Assembly: GCA_035462375.1 (NCBI GenBank)
Contig: DATHUJ010000178.1
Coordinates: 7,536-71,535, forward strand
Source: DASTQL01 sp035462375
Lineage (GTDB): Bacteria; Actinomycetota; Actinomycetes; Jiangellales; Jiangellaceae
Length of the DNA stretch: 64,000 nt
Direction of reading: 5' to 3'
A model generated the notes under the pieces. It made no database searches and was not told the DNA's origin. It saw only the letters and a list, made by a program, of their open reading frames with translations. Positions 16,823 to 25,572 of this stretch are shown here, piece by piece. The translations under genes were made by a program, and so were the position numbers. The first letter of the stretch is position 1. Every line of letters begins with the position of its first letter.

Positions 16823-17746
16823 TCAGTCGACGATCTCACCGTGTGGCTCGGGATGGGGGAACGCGGTCCGCGCCGGTCGGACCAGGTCGTCGGCGTACCG
16901 GCGGAAAAGGTCCAGGTTGCGGTCGGCCAGGTGGTCGAAGACCTGGGGGACGCTGGACCCGGGGGTGAGCGACGCCATGACCGTCGCCGGGTCGAGCCGC
17001 GCGGACACCCAGCACTCGTGCGACGCCGCGCGGGCGACGACCTCGGCGACCGGCGTGACGATCATGGAGTTGCCGAAGTAGAGCGTCCCGGCGGGGTCGG
17101 TGCCCGTGCAGTTGGCCCCGACGACGTAGACGTGGTTGTCGTACGCGCGGGCCCGGTTGGTGAGCTCCCAGATGTCCGCCGACCGCAGCAGCGCGGAGGG
17201 GCGCAACAGCACCTCCGCCCCCCGCACCGCGGCGATGCGCGACAGCTCGGGGTAGTCGCCGTCGAAGCAGATGATCATCGCGATCCGGCCGAGCGCCGTG
17301 TCCACCACGCACACCTCGTCGCCGGGGGTGACCCAGCCGCCCCGCGAGCGCATCTCGGTGCAGAAGGGGTGCGTCTTGCGGTAGACCCCGAGGACCTCCC
17401 CGGCCGGACCGGCGAGCACCGCGGAGTTGAGCACCACGCCCCTGGTAGGGCCCCGCTCGTACGCCCCCCACGCCAGGTGGACGCCGAGGTCGCGGGCGAC
17501 CTCCCGGAACGGGTCGGTCGCCGGGCCGTCGACCGGCCCCACGAGGTCCCACAGCTCCTCCGCCCCGCAACCCGGGGAGAAGCCGGTCGTGACGCTCTCC
17601 GGGAGCACCGCGAGATCGGCGCCGGTCGACTCGACGCAGCGCCGGACCCAGCCGGCGGCGTGCGCCACGTTCGCGGCGATCGTGGCGGCCGACAAGAGCT
17701 CCGGCCGCGGGGCCACCTGGACGGCGGCGACGGTCAGTGCGCGCAC
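16823..17746 (-). CDS. Carbon-nitrogen hydrolase (nitrilase superfamily amidase)
   Basis: 307 residues with the complete Glu-Lys-Cys triad: Glu50 (LAVLPES), Lys124 (VYRKTHPF) and Cys160 (MIICFDGDYPE). Relatives hydrolyse amides, nitriles or N-carbamoyl compounds such as beta-ureidopropionate. The GTG at 17746 is preferred because the beta strand LTVAAVQ of the fold begins three residues later. It is the last gene of the permease - Mo hydroxylase - CoxG operon (13-bp gap to coxG). Inference from context: malonamate amidase (malonamate to malonate and ammonia), or alternatively a direct ureidomalonase releasing urea. Confidence 0.88.
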   Translation of the reverse strand: MRALTVAAVQVAPRPELLSAATIAANVAHAAGWVRRCVESTGADLAVLPESVTTGFSPGCGAEELWDLVGPVDGPATDPFREVARDLGVHLAWGAYERGPTRGVVLNSAVLAGPAGEVLGVYRKTHPFCTEMRSRGGWVTPGDEVCVVDTALGRIAMIICFDGDYPELSRIAAVRGAEVLLRPSALLRSADIWELTNRARAYDNHVYVVGANCTGTDPAGTLYFGNSMIVTPVAEVVARAASHECWVSARLDPATVMASLTPGSSVPQVFDHLADRNLDLFRRYADDLVRPARTAFPHPEPHGEIVD

Positions 17747-17759
17747 GGCTGCTCCCGCC

Positions 17760-18434
17760 TCATCGGCGCCGGCCGGCGACCCAGCCGCCGACGACGGCGC
17801 CAGCCAGCGCGATCGCGGCACCGACGATCACCCCCAGGCCGAAGTCACCCCCAGGTCGGGCCGCCCGGGGCGCGGGGGCGGGGGCCTCGTAGACCCGTCC
17901 GACCGCCGCCGCGCCGGGCTCCTCACCCAGGGCGGGTGCCCCCGGCACGACGCCGGCCGCCTCCGTGGTCCCCGCGGGCGGCGCCGCTGCCGCGGCGCGT
18001 CCGGTCAGCACGTCGTCGACGGCCTGGAAGAACTCCCCCGCCGTCTTGCGGGCCACCCCCGACAGGACCCGCTGCCCGACGCCGCCGATCATGCCGCCGA
18101 CCACCGCGTCCGCGTCGTACGCCAGCTGGGTGAGCTCGCCGTCGGCGGCCAGGGTGACGCGCACGTCGGCGTTGACCGTACCGGGCGCGCCCGCGCCGGC
18201 CGCGCGCAGCAGGAAGGAGTCCGGGTGCACCTGTTCGGTCAGCCGGACCTCCCCCTCGTACGTACCCTTGATCGAGGCCACCCCGGCGAAGACGGTCATC
18301 CGGTAGGCGTCGTCGCCGACGGCTTCCAGGCGATGGCAGCCGGGGATGGTGCGCACGAGCACCGCGGGGTCGTTGAGCGCCTCCCAGACCCGCTCCCGTG
18401 GGGCGTTGAGGACGGTGTTGCCGCTGACCCTCAT
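17760..18434 (-). CDS. coxG: CoxG-like SRPBCC protein with C-terminal membrane anchor
   Basis: 224 residues. Residues 1-145 are the CoxG/SRPBCC domain, with VSGNTVLNAPRERVWEALND at the start and a GGMIGGVGQRVLSGVARKTAGEF helix. A Pro/Ala-rich linker follows, and then a C-terminal transmembrane helix (LGVIVGAAIALAGAVVGGWV) with an Arg tail. In carbon monoxide dehydrogenase, CoxG recruits the enzyme to the cytoplasmic membrane. A similar anchoring role for the hydroxylase encoded just upstream is likely. The ATG overlaps the large-subunit stop by 4 bases. Confidence 0.88.
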   Translation of the reverse strand: MRVSGNTVLNAPRERVWEALNDPAVLVRTIPGCHRLEAVGDDAYRMTVFAGVASIKGTYEGEVRLTEQVHPDSFLLRAAGAGAPGTVNADVRVTLAADGELTQLAYDADAVVGGMIGGVGQRVLSGVARKTAGEFFQAVDDVLTGRAAAAAPPAGTTEAAGVVPGAPALGEEPGAAAVGRVYEAPAPAPRAARPGGDFGLGVIVGAAIALAGAVVGGWVAGRRR

Positions 18435-20863
18435 CCGCTGTCCTCCTCGTCGTCGTGGTCCCGGCGCCGCCGTAGCGACGGCACCTCGCCGGCGGCGTGG
18501 CGCAGCCGCAGGTCGTGCAGCTCGCTGGGCGAGATCGGCATGCGCGAGATCCGGAAGCCCTCCGCGTCCTCGATCGCCGACGCGAAGACCGCCATGCCGG
18601 GGATGACACCGGCCTCGCCGGCTCCCTTGATGCCGAGCGGGTTCAACGGTGACGGCGTCTCGAGGTGGTCGGTCTCGATGTGCGGGACCTCGGTCGAGTA
18701 GGGCATCAGGAAGTCCATGTACGAGGCGTTGAGCAGCTGACCGGACTCGTCGTAGGCCATCCGCTCGTACAGCGCGCCGCCGACGCCCTGGGCCACACCA
18801 CCGTGGACCTGACCCTCCACGATCATCGGGTTGACCAGCGTGCCGCAGTCGTGGACCACGCAGTAGCGCAGGACGCGGATCTCGGCGGTCTGCGGGTCGG
18901 TCTCGACGACGACGGCGTGCATGCCACTGGCGAAGGTCGATCGCGGCGGCGAGTAGTAGCCGGTCGCCTCCAGCCCGGGCTCCTCCCCCTCCTCCACGGG
19001 CGGACGGCTCAGGTCGGCGGTCCCGGCGAACTGGGTCGCGAGCGTGGCCTGCTCGTCGAAGGCATAGCGGAGCGGGTTGGAGAGCACGGCGACCGTGGCC
19101 AGCGGGATGCTGGCCGAGGGGACGCCCTTGACCCGCACCTCGCCGTCGACGATTTCGAGGTCGCGTGGGTCCGCCTCCAGCGCCTCGCCGGCGATCCGCA
19201 GCGCCTTGTGCTTGACCTTGCGCGCCGCCGCCCCCACGGCGTTGCCGCTCATCACCGCCGCCCGGGACGCGAACGTGCCCACCGCGTACCGGAACCGCCG
19301 GGTGTCGCCGGTCGTCACGGTCACCCGCTCGATGGGCACGCCCAGCTCGGCGGCGACGATCTGCGCGAAGGCCGTCTGGTGACCCTGGCCCTGCGTCGTC
19401 AGGCCGGTGGCGACGACGACGCTGCCGTCCGTCTCCACCTTGACCCAGCCGCCCTCGTACGGACCGACGCCGGTTCCCTCGACGTAGCAGGCCAGCCCGA
19501 TGCCCACGTGCCGGCCCTCGGCGCGCGCCCGCTCCCGGACCGACGCGAAGCCCTCCCAACCGACGAGAGACTTGAGCTTCTCCAGCCCGGCGGGGTAGTC
19601 GCCGCTGTCGTAGATCAGCGGCCGGCCGTCCTGGAACATCAGGCCTTGGTCGAAGGGCATCTCCTCGGGCTGGATGAAGTTGCGCGAGCGGACCTCGGCC
19701 CGGTCCAGCCCCAGCTGGTCGGCGATCGCGTCCATGGTGCGTTCCATCGCGTAGACGCCCTGCGGCCGGCCGGCTCCCCGGTACGGGGTGACGATGACGG
19801 TGTTCGTGTAGAGGCTCCACCACTCGCACCGGTAGGCCCCGGGCTTGTACGGCCCGAGCAGCTGGGTGGCCGTGATGATGGGCACGATCACGCCGTACGG
19901 GGTGTAGGCACCGTTGTCGTGCCAGAAGGCGACGTCCAGGCCGAGCAGCCGGCCGTCGTCGTCGAAGCCCACCCGCACGTGCTGGAGCTGGCCGCGCTCG
20001 TGGGCACTGGCGACGAAGTGCTCCCGGCGGTCCTCGGCCCACTTGACCTCCTGGCCGAGCCGCAGGGCCGCCCACGGGACGAGGATCTCCTCCGGCCACG
20101 GGTGGACGATCTTGACGCCGAAGCCGCCGCCGACGTCGGGGGCGATCACTTCCACCCGGTCGGGCGGGAGGCTCAGCTTGGCCGCGAGAGCGGCCCGGAC
20201 GCTCGTCGACGCCTGGGTGGAGCTGTAGACGCGCAGGCTCCGGTCGTCGGCGTCCCAGCGGGCGTAGACGCCCCGCCCCTCCATCGGCATGGAGGCGCTG
20301 CGCTCCACCTGGAGGTCCAGCTCGAGGACGTGCGGGGCAGCGGCGATCGCCGTCCTCGCGTCGCCCACCTGCTCGACCAGGTGGGCCGCGACGTTGCCCG
20401 GAACATCGTCGTGGACGAGCCGGTCGGCGGCCCGTGCCGCAGCGACGCCGACGACCGGGAGCAGGGGCTCGTAGGTGACGCGGATCCGGTCGCAGGCGTC
20501 CTCGGCCACGTAGCGGTCCCGGGCCACGACCATGACGACGGCCTCGCCGACGTGGTTCACCTCGTCGCGGGCCAGCGCGTAGGCCGTCCGGGGCTCGCTC
20601 AGCGACGGGTGCGGGATGAGCAGCGGCAACCGCTCGCCGACCCGCCCCTCGAGGTCCTCGTGGGTGTAGACGGCGACCAGGCCTTCGACGTCCAAGGCAT
20701 CGGTCACGTCGACGTCCAGCACGCGGGCGTGCGCGTGCGGGCTCCGTACGAAGGCGGCCGCCAGCGCGTCGTGGCCGAGGTCGTCGAGGTATCGCCCCTG
20801 GCCGGACAGCAGCCGGGGGTCCTCGCGACGCTGGACCGGCTCACCGAAGAGCCGAGTGGTCAT
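18431..20863 (-). CDS. Molybdenum hydroxylase large subunit (xanthine dehydrogenase/CoxL-like), probable uracil dehydrogenase
   Basis: 810 residues, normal for CoxL-type subunits carrying molybdopterin cytosine dinucleotide. Visible are the N-terminal LSGQGRYLDDL, the GGGFGVK loop near 245-251, a loop with PYRGAGRPQ at 360-368 and the catalytic glutamate, about Glu750, in GAGEAG. True CO dehydrogenase carries a Cys-containing AYRCSFR loop at this place, so CO oxidation is unlikely. Oxidation of a heterocycle is expected. The adjoining uracil-type permease and ring-opening amidohydrolase point to uracil/thymine to barbiturate. It overlaps coxS-like and coxG genes by ATGA junctions. Confidence 0.88.
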   Translation of the reverse strand: MTTRLFGEPVQRREDPRLLSGQGRYLDDLGHDALAAAFVRSPHAHARVLDVDVTDALDVEGLVAVYTHEDLEGRVGERLPLLIPHPSLSEPRTAYALARDEVNHVGEAVVMVVARDRYVAEDACDRIRVTYEPLLPVVGVAAARAADRLVHDDVPGNVAAHLVEQVGDARTAIAAAPHVLELDLQVERSASMPMEGRGVYARWDADDRSLRVYSSTQASTSVRAALAAKLSLPPDRVEVIAPDVGGGFGVKIVHPWPEEILVPWAALRLGQEVKWAEDRREHFVASAHERGQLQHVRVGFDDDGRLLGLDVAFWHDNGAYTPYGVIVPIITATQLLGPYKPGAYRCEWWSLYTNTVIVTPYRGAGRPQGVYAMERTMDAIADQLGLDRAEVRSRNFIQPEEMPFDQGLMFQDGRPLIYDSGDYPAGLEKLKSLVGWEGFASVRERARAEGRHVGIGLACYVEGTGVGPYEGGWVKVETDGSVVVATGLTTQGQGHQTAFAQIVAAELGVPIERVTVTTGDTRRFRYAVGTFASRAAVMSGNAVGAAARKVKHKALRIAGEALEADPRDLEIVDGEVRVKGVPSASIPLATVAVLSNPLRYAFDEQATLATQFAGTADLSRPPVEEGEEPGLEATGYYSPPRSTFASGMHAVVVETDPQTAEIRVLRYCVVHDCGTLVNPMIVEGQVHGGVAQGVGGALYERMAYDESGQLLNASYMDFLMPYSTEVPHIETDHLETPSPLNPLGIKGAGEAGVIPGMAVFASAIEDAEGFRISRMPISPSELHDLRLRHAAGEVPSLRRRRDHDDEEDSG

Positions 20864-21357
20864 GCCCCCTCCCCCCGCCGGATCTCGGCCGCCCGGAGCA
20901 CCGAAGCGACGATGTTCTGGTAGCCCGTGCACCGGCACAGGTTCCCCGCCACGGCCTCCCGTGCCGCTCCCTCGTCGGGGTCCGGGTGGTCGCGGAGGTA
21001 GGCCGTGATCGTCGTGACGAAACCGGGCGTGCAGAAGCCGCACTGCAGCCCGTGGCACTCCCTGAAGGCCTGCTGTACCGCGCCGAGCGAGCCGTCCGGG
21101 CGACAGCACCCCTCGACGGTCGTCACCTCGGCACCGTCCACGGTGACCGCGAGGAGGAGGCAGGACCGGACGGGCTCACCGTCCAGCAGGACGGTGCACG
21201 CGCCGCACACCCCGTGCTCGCAGCCGACGTGGGTGCCGGTGAGCCGCAGGTCGTGGCGGAGGAAGTCGGACAGGGTCCGGCGGGCCGGGACGCTGGCACC
21301 ACGCCGGACGCCGTTGACGACGAGGATGACCTCGTGCAGGGTCTCCGGCCGGTTCAT
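20860..21357 (-). CDS. Molybdenum hydroxylase small subunit, two [2Fe-2S] clusters
   Basis: 165 residues. The plant-type ferredoxin cluster ligands lie in CEHGVCGACTVLLDG. The second helical cluster has CGFCTPG and CRCTGYQNI. It passes electrons from the molybdenum centre in the large subunit to FAD in the medium subunit. It overlaps both neighbours by 4 bases (ATGA). Gene order M-S-L is the same as in cox operons. Confidence 0.95.
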   Translation of the reverse strand: MNRPETLHEVILVVNGVRRGASVPARRTLSDFLRHDLRLTGTHVGCEHGVCGACTVLLDGEPVRSCLLLAVTVDGAEVTTVEGCCRPDGSLGAVQQAFRECHGLQCGFCTPGFVTTITAYLRDHPDPDEGAAREAVAGNLCRCTGYQNIVASVLRAAEIRRGEGA

Positions 21358-22235
21358 GCGGCCTCCGGCACCCGGCTCGCGTGCCCGGCGGCCTCGCGCA
21401 GCGCCCGGCTCGTGAGGACCTCGGCGAGGTGGCTGCGGTAGCCCGCGCTCGCGTGGATGTCGGCGTCGGGTGTCAGCCGGCTCGCCGCCAGCCTGCCGGC
21501 CGCGGTCCAGTCCGCCTGGTCGGCGGGACGTCCACCCACTGCGTCGACGAGGTCGAGCGCCGCGGGCGTGTCCCCCATCGAGACGTACGCGGCCCGCGCC
21601 CCGGTGACGCGGAGGTCGTCGTCGAGCGTGACGAGGGCGCCGACACCACAGACCGCGTAGTCGCCGTGGCGACGAGAGACCTCGTGCCAGGCGGAGCCGG
21701 TGCGGCCGCGGGGACGGCGGAAGAGCACCGAGGTGGCGAGCTCACCGGGCGCGAGGGCCGACTCCAGCGGCCCGAGGAAGAAGTCGCGGGCGGCCACGCT
21801 CCGCTCGCCGCCGTGGCGCGCGAGCACGACCTCCCCGTCGCAGAGCATCAGCACAGCGGTCATCTCCCCGCTCGGGTCGGCGTGGACGACGCTCCCCACC
21901 GTCGTCCCCCGGTTGCGGATCGTCGGGTGGGCGACGTGGCGGAGCGCTTGGCGCAGGAGCGGCAGTGCTGACGCGGCGGCGTCGTCCCGCTCGACCCGCG
22001 CGTGTCGGGCGAGCGCCCCGACCCGCACGCCCTCCGGCCCGACCGTCACGTCGTCCAGGCCGGGCACCCGGTTGACGTCGACGAGGTGCTCCGGTGCGGC
22101 CAGGCGCATCGCCAGCATGGGCAGCAGGCTCTGGCCCCCCGCCAGGACCTTGCCGCGCTCACCCACGTCGGCGAGCACGGCCAGCGCGTCGGGGACCGAC
22201 TCGGGCCGGTGGTACGTGAAAGGTGCCGGCTTCAT
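21354..22235 (-). CDS. Molybdenum hydroxylase medium subunit, FAD-binding
   Basis: 293 residues. The first FAD pyrophosphate motif is AGGQSLLPMLAMR near 33-45, the second is the TTVGSVVHADPSGE segment near 112-125, and a CO-dehydrogenase flavoprotein C-terminal domain ends with LTSRALREA. It would pass electrons from the small subunit to an acceptor such as the respiratory chain or oxygen. The start is 15 bp after the permease stop, in the same operon. Confidence 0.93.
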   Translation of the reverse strand: MKPAPFTYHRPESVPDALAVLADVGERGKVLAGGQSLLPMLAMRLAAPEHLVDVNRVPGLDDVTVGPEGVRVGALARHARVERDDAAASALPLLRQALRHVAHPTIRNRGTTVGSVVHADPSGEMTAVLMLCDGEVVLARHGGERSVAARDFFLGPLESALAPGELATSVLFRRPRGRTGSAWHEVSRRHGDYAVCGVGALVTLDDDLRVTGARAAYVSMGDTPAALDLVDAVGGRPADQADWTAAGRLAASRLTPDADIHASAGYRSHLAEVLTSRALREAAGHASRVPEAA

Positions 22236-22250
22236 GGGCAGATCCTGCCC

Positions 22251-23735
22251 TCAGTTCGGGCTTCCCCGCTCGTCCCTGTCCTCGGGAGTCCCCTGGTCGC
22301 GCCTGGGTTCCTCCTCGTCGACGGCGTACATGCCCGGCTCGTCGTAGACGAGGGTGGCGCCGTGCCGCCTCTGCTGCTTGAGGTGCTCGGGCGCCAGCCA
22401 CGAGGCGAGGTGGTAGGCCGCGATCGTGACGATGGTCCCGAACGCGATGCCGGAGAGCACGAAGTCCTCGGTGATCTGCAGGCTGGTGTCGCCGATGGCG
22501 ATGATGACTCCGGCCGCCACCGGCACGAGGTTGATCGGGTTGGCGAAGTCGACGCCGTTCTCCTTCCAGATCTTGGCTCCGAGCAGGCCGATCATCCCGT
22601 AGAGCACCACGGTGATGCCGCCCAGCACGCCGCCAGGGGTCGCTGCCACCACCGCCCCGAACTTCGGCGACAGGCCGAAGACCAGGGCCACCAGGGCGGC
22701 CACGTAGTACGCGGCGGTCGAGTAGATGCGCGTGGCGGCCATGACCCCGATGTTCTCGGCGTACGTGGTCGTGGGCGAGCCGCCCACGCTGGTGGCCACG
22801 ACGGTTCCGACGCCGTCGGCCGCGATGGCGCGACCCATGACGGGGTCCAGGTCCGTCCCGGTCATCTCCGCCACGGCCTTGACGTGGCCGGCGTTCTCGG
22901 CGACCAGCGCGATGACGGCGGGGAGCACGAGCAGCACGAACGCGAACCGGAAGTCCGGCAGGTGCCAGCCGACCATCTCCATCCCGTCCGGGCCGACGGT
23001 GGTGCTGGGTGGCAACCCGAACCAGTCCGCGTCGCGGACGCCGTCGAAGTTCGTCCGGAAGCGCGTGGTCTCCTCGCCGGCGGCGGGGTCGAACGACGTG
23101 ATCTCGCCGAAGACTCGGTCGAAGAGCCATGAGAGCGCGTAGCCGAAGACCAGGCCGAGGAAGATCGAGATCCGACCGAGGAAGCCCCTGAGGGCCACCG
23201 AGCACACGATGACGAAGGTCATGACGATCAACGCGACCCACTGGTCCTGCGGCCAGTAGACGTCGGCGACCACGGGAGCCAGGTTGAAGCCGATGAGCAT
23301 GACGACCGCGCCCGTGACCACGGGCGGTAGGACGGCGTAGATGGTCTGGGACCCCATGAGGTGGATGAGGACGCCCACGAGGACGAGCACCAGACCGGCG
23401 ACGAGGATCGCCCCGGTCACCTCCTGGCTGGTCCCGCCCTGTGCCCGGATCGCCGCGACGCCGCCCACGAAGGACGCGCTGGTGCCGAGGTAGCTCGGCA
23501 CCTTGCCCTGCACGATGAGCAGGAAGCAGATCGTCGCGATCCCGCTCATCATGATCGCCAGCTGCGGGTTGAGTCCCATGATCAGCGGGAAGACGAAGGT
23601 GGCGCCGAACATCGCGACGACGTGCTGGGCGCCCAGGCCGACCGTCCGCGGCCAGGAGAGCCGCTCGTCGGGACGTACCACTCCCCCAGGCGGCGGCGTC
23701 CTGCCGCCGTGGACGACCTTCCAGGTGAGTGCCAT
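22251..23735 (-). CDS. Uracil-type NCS2 nucleobase permease
   Basis: 494 residues, about 14 hydrophobic segments, NAT/NCS2 family. The substrate motif reads ENIGVMAATR at 327-336, and TM8 has VAENAGHV with Glu280, matching the two substrate-binding glutamates of UraA. Purine members of the family usually have Gln at the first motif position, so the residues favour a pyrimidine. A soluble hydrophilic loop near 205-260 and a charged C-terminal tail are also present. The ATG at 23735 is preceded by a strong GAGGAAGGGG ribosome binding site. It opens the operon that continues with the Mo hydroxylase. Confidence 0.9.
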   Translation of the reverse strand: MALTWKVVHGGRTPPPGGVVRPDERLSWPRTVGLGAQHVVAMFGATFVFPLIMGLNPQLAIMMSGIATICFLLIVQGKVPSYLGTSASFVGGVAAIRAQGGTSQEVTGAILVAGLVLVLVGVLIHLMGSQTIYAVLPPVVTGAVVMLIGFNLAPVVADVYWPQDQWVALIVMTFVIVCSVALRGFLGRISIFLGLVFGYALSWLFDRVFGEITSFDPAAGEETTRFRTNFDGVRDADWFGLPPSTTVGPDGMEMVGWHLPDFRFAFVLLVLPAVIALVAENAGHVKAVAEMTGTDLDPVMGRAIAADGVGTVVATSVGGSPTTTYAENIGVMAATRIYSTAAYYVAALVALVFGLSPKFGAVVAATPGGVLGGITVVLYGMIGLLGAKIWKENGVDFANPINLVPVAAGVIIAIGDTSLQITEDFVLSGIAFGTIVTIAAYHLASWLAPEHLKQQRRHGATLVYDEPGMYAVDEEEPRRDQGTPEDRDERGSPN

Positions 23736-23830
23736 CGGCTGCCCCTTCCTCGAAGCGGTGCACCGGTGCGACGGGCGCCCAGGATGGCGGAACGCTAGGC
23801 CGGGGTGGTGGAGGCGGCACGGTGCACATC

Positions 23831-23848
23831 TGCCGAACGATCTTGGCA
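23831..23848 (-). promoter_or_regulatory. Candidate operator upstream of the permease operon
   Basis: Imperfect inverted repeat TGCCGAACGATCTTGGCA, framed by GGTGC and GCACC. It lies in the 139-bp gap between pucR and the permease gene, about 100 bp before the permease ATG. It is a plausible binding site for the PucR regulator encoded upstream, but no protein-DNA evidence is available. Confidence 0.3.
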
Positions 23849-23874
23849 CGCACCGGCAAGGGCTGTCCGGGTCG

Positions 23875-25572
23875 TCATCCGACCCCGCGCATCTGCATCA
23901 CCTTGAGGGCCAGCGCCAGGTCCAGGCGCAGGTCGGCGTCCTCGGTGAAGGGCCCGAGCAGGCGCTCGAGCTTCCCGATCCGGTACCGCAGGGTGTTGTA
24001 GTGGAAGTGCAGCTCCCGGGCCGCGTGGGCCACGTTGAGGTTGTTCTCCAGCAGGACCTGCAGGGTGTGCCGCAGGTCGGCAGCGTCCGGCTCGTCGGCG
24101 GCCAGCTCCCGCAGCGTCTCGGCCACGAAGCTGCGGAGCTCTGCAGGGTCGCGCACCAGGCTGAGCAGCCGGAAGGCCCCCAGTGCGTCGAAGTGGGCGA
24201 CCGCCCCGGGGCCGGACATCTGGCGGCCCACGTGGACAGCCCGCCGCGCCTGCTCGTACGCCTCCGGGATGCCCGAGGGATCGGCGGCAACCCGGCTCAC
24301 GCCCGTCGAGAACGACCGCCGACCCCCGCCGCCGTCCCCCCGAACCTCGCGGACGACGTCGCGCACGAGCCGATCCGGGTCACCGTCGCTGGGCACGCCG
24401 AGCAGGGCGACGACCTCCTGGGTGAAGCCGACCACCGGGGCCCGGTGGTCCCGGGCCCGGACCGCCCCCTGCCACGCGGCGGCGAGGCGCTCCTGGGCCG
24501 GCCTGAGCTCGAGCCCCACCCGTCGGACCGGATCGGCCGCCGGGTCGAGCTCGGCGACGACCGCCACGACAGGCCGGTCGACGTCCCAACCCAGCGACTC
24601 GCAGTGGGCGACCACCCGGTCCCGGTGTCCAGCCCGCCCCGAGAGCACGTCGCGGAGGAAGTCGCCGCGGTACTTGCCCTCCACGGCGGTGACCGCGAGC
24701 TGCTTGGTGACGGCCAGCGCGGCGACCGTGGCCGCCCGCTCGAGCACGTGGACGTCGCTCGAGTCCAGCGGCCGGTCCCGGGCGAAGGCGACGATCCGGC
24801 CGTGGTCCACCCGACCGGCGACCACCGGCACGACCGCGTACCACCCGCCCACGTCGTCGTGCCGGTGGACCCCCGGCGACTCCAGCTCCGTACGGAAGCG
24901 ACCCGTGGAGTCGAAGCAGGACGCGGCTCGAGCAGCGGCCAGGACCCCGGGATCTCCGCCCTCGGCGAGGACCCTGCCGTCGTTGGTCGCGACCAGTACC
25001 GGCGCGGAGAGGACGCTCGCCACCTCCGTGGCCAGCTCGTGCAGTCCACCACCCTCCAGGACCACGCCGACGAGGGCCCGGTGCACCTCTTCGCTGCGCT
25101 CGAGGACCGCGGCCTGCCGGTGCAGGACCGCTGTCAGTACCTGGTTGAGCACGTCGTCGAAGGCCACGCCGTCGGGCAACAGCAGGAGCGGGAGACCGCA
25201 CCGGTCGGCGGCGGCCACCGCGTCGGTGGGGAGCTCGTCGAGGTAACGGTGGAGCTTGACGGCCAGGGCCGCGAGACCGCGGCGGGCGAGAGCACGCACC
25301 AGCCCGGTCAGGCTGGCGGGGTCGGCCCGCAACGGGTACCCGGTGGTGAGCAGCAGCTCATCGGGCTTCACCCAGGGCAGGATGTCCGGGACCTCCATGA
25401 CGTTGATCCGGGCGACCACCCGGCCGAGGCCGGCCGCACCCCCCAGGACCCGGGTGCCGACCAGGGCCGGGAGCGCCAGCACCTCCCGCACGGTGATGCC
25501 GGTCACGCGAGGCGTCGCGATGCCTGTCAACTCATGGGCGCCGTCCAGCCCCGCCTCGGCAACTTCCTCCAT
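23875..25572 (-). CDS. PucR family transcriptional regulator
   Basis: 565 residues. The N-terminal PucR (purine catabolism regulatory) domain lies around 25-145 and starts TVREVLALPAL. A GAF-like middle part follows, then a CdaR GGDEF-like domain around 330-460. The C-terminal PucR helix-turn-helix has TLQVLLENNLNVAHAARELH and NTLRYRIGKLERLLG. PucR proteins control nucleobase and ureide catabolism. Its place between the permease/hydroxylase operon and the divergent AllH-F-G operon suggests that it controls both. A TACGGT box sits 7 nt before the ATG. Confidence 0.9.
   Translation of the reverse strand: MEEVAEAGLDGAHELTGIATPRVTGITVREVLALPALVGTRVLGGAAGLGRVVARINVMEVPDILPWVKPDELLLTTGYPLRADPASLTGLVRALARRGLAALAVKLHRYLDELPTDAVAAADRCGLPLLLLPDGVAFDDVLNQVLTAVLHRQAAVLERSEEVHRALVGVVLEGGGLHELATEVASVLSAPVLVATNDGRVLAEGGDPGVLAAARAASCFDSTGRFRTELESPGVHRHDDVGGWYAVVPVVAGRVDHGRIVAFARDRPLDSSDVHVLERAATVAALAVTKQLAVTAVEGKYRGDFLRDVLSGRAGHRDRVVAHCESLGWDVDRPVVAVVAELDPAADPVRRVGLELRPAQERLAAAWQGAVRARDHRAPVVGFTQEVVALLGVPSDGDPDRLVRDVVREVRGDGGGGRRSFSTGVSRVAADPSGIPEAYEQARRAVHVGRQMSGPGAVAHFDALGAFRLLSLVRDPAELRSFVAETLRELAADEPDAADLRHTLQVLLENNLNVAHAARELHFHYNTLRYRIGKLERLLGPFTEDADLRLDLALALKVMQMRGVG

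Noticed and set aside
17760..22235. Carbon monoxide dehydrogenase operon
   Set aside because: Gene order M-S-L-G fits, but the large subunit has PYRGAGR instead of the Cys-containing active-site loop of form I CO dehydrogenase, and the operon is led by a uracil-type permease.
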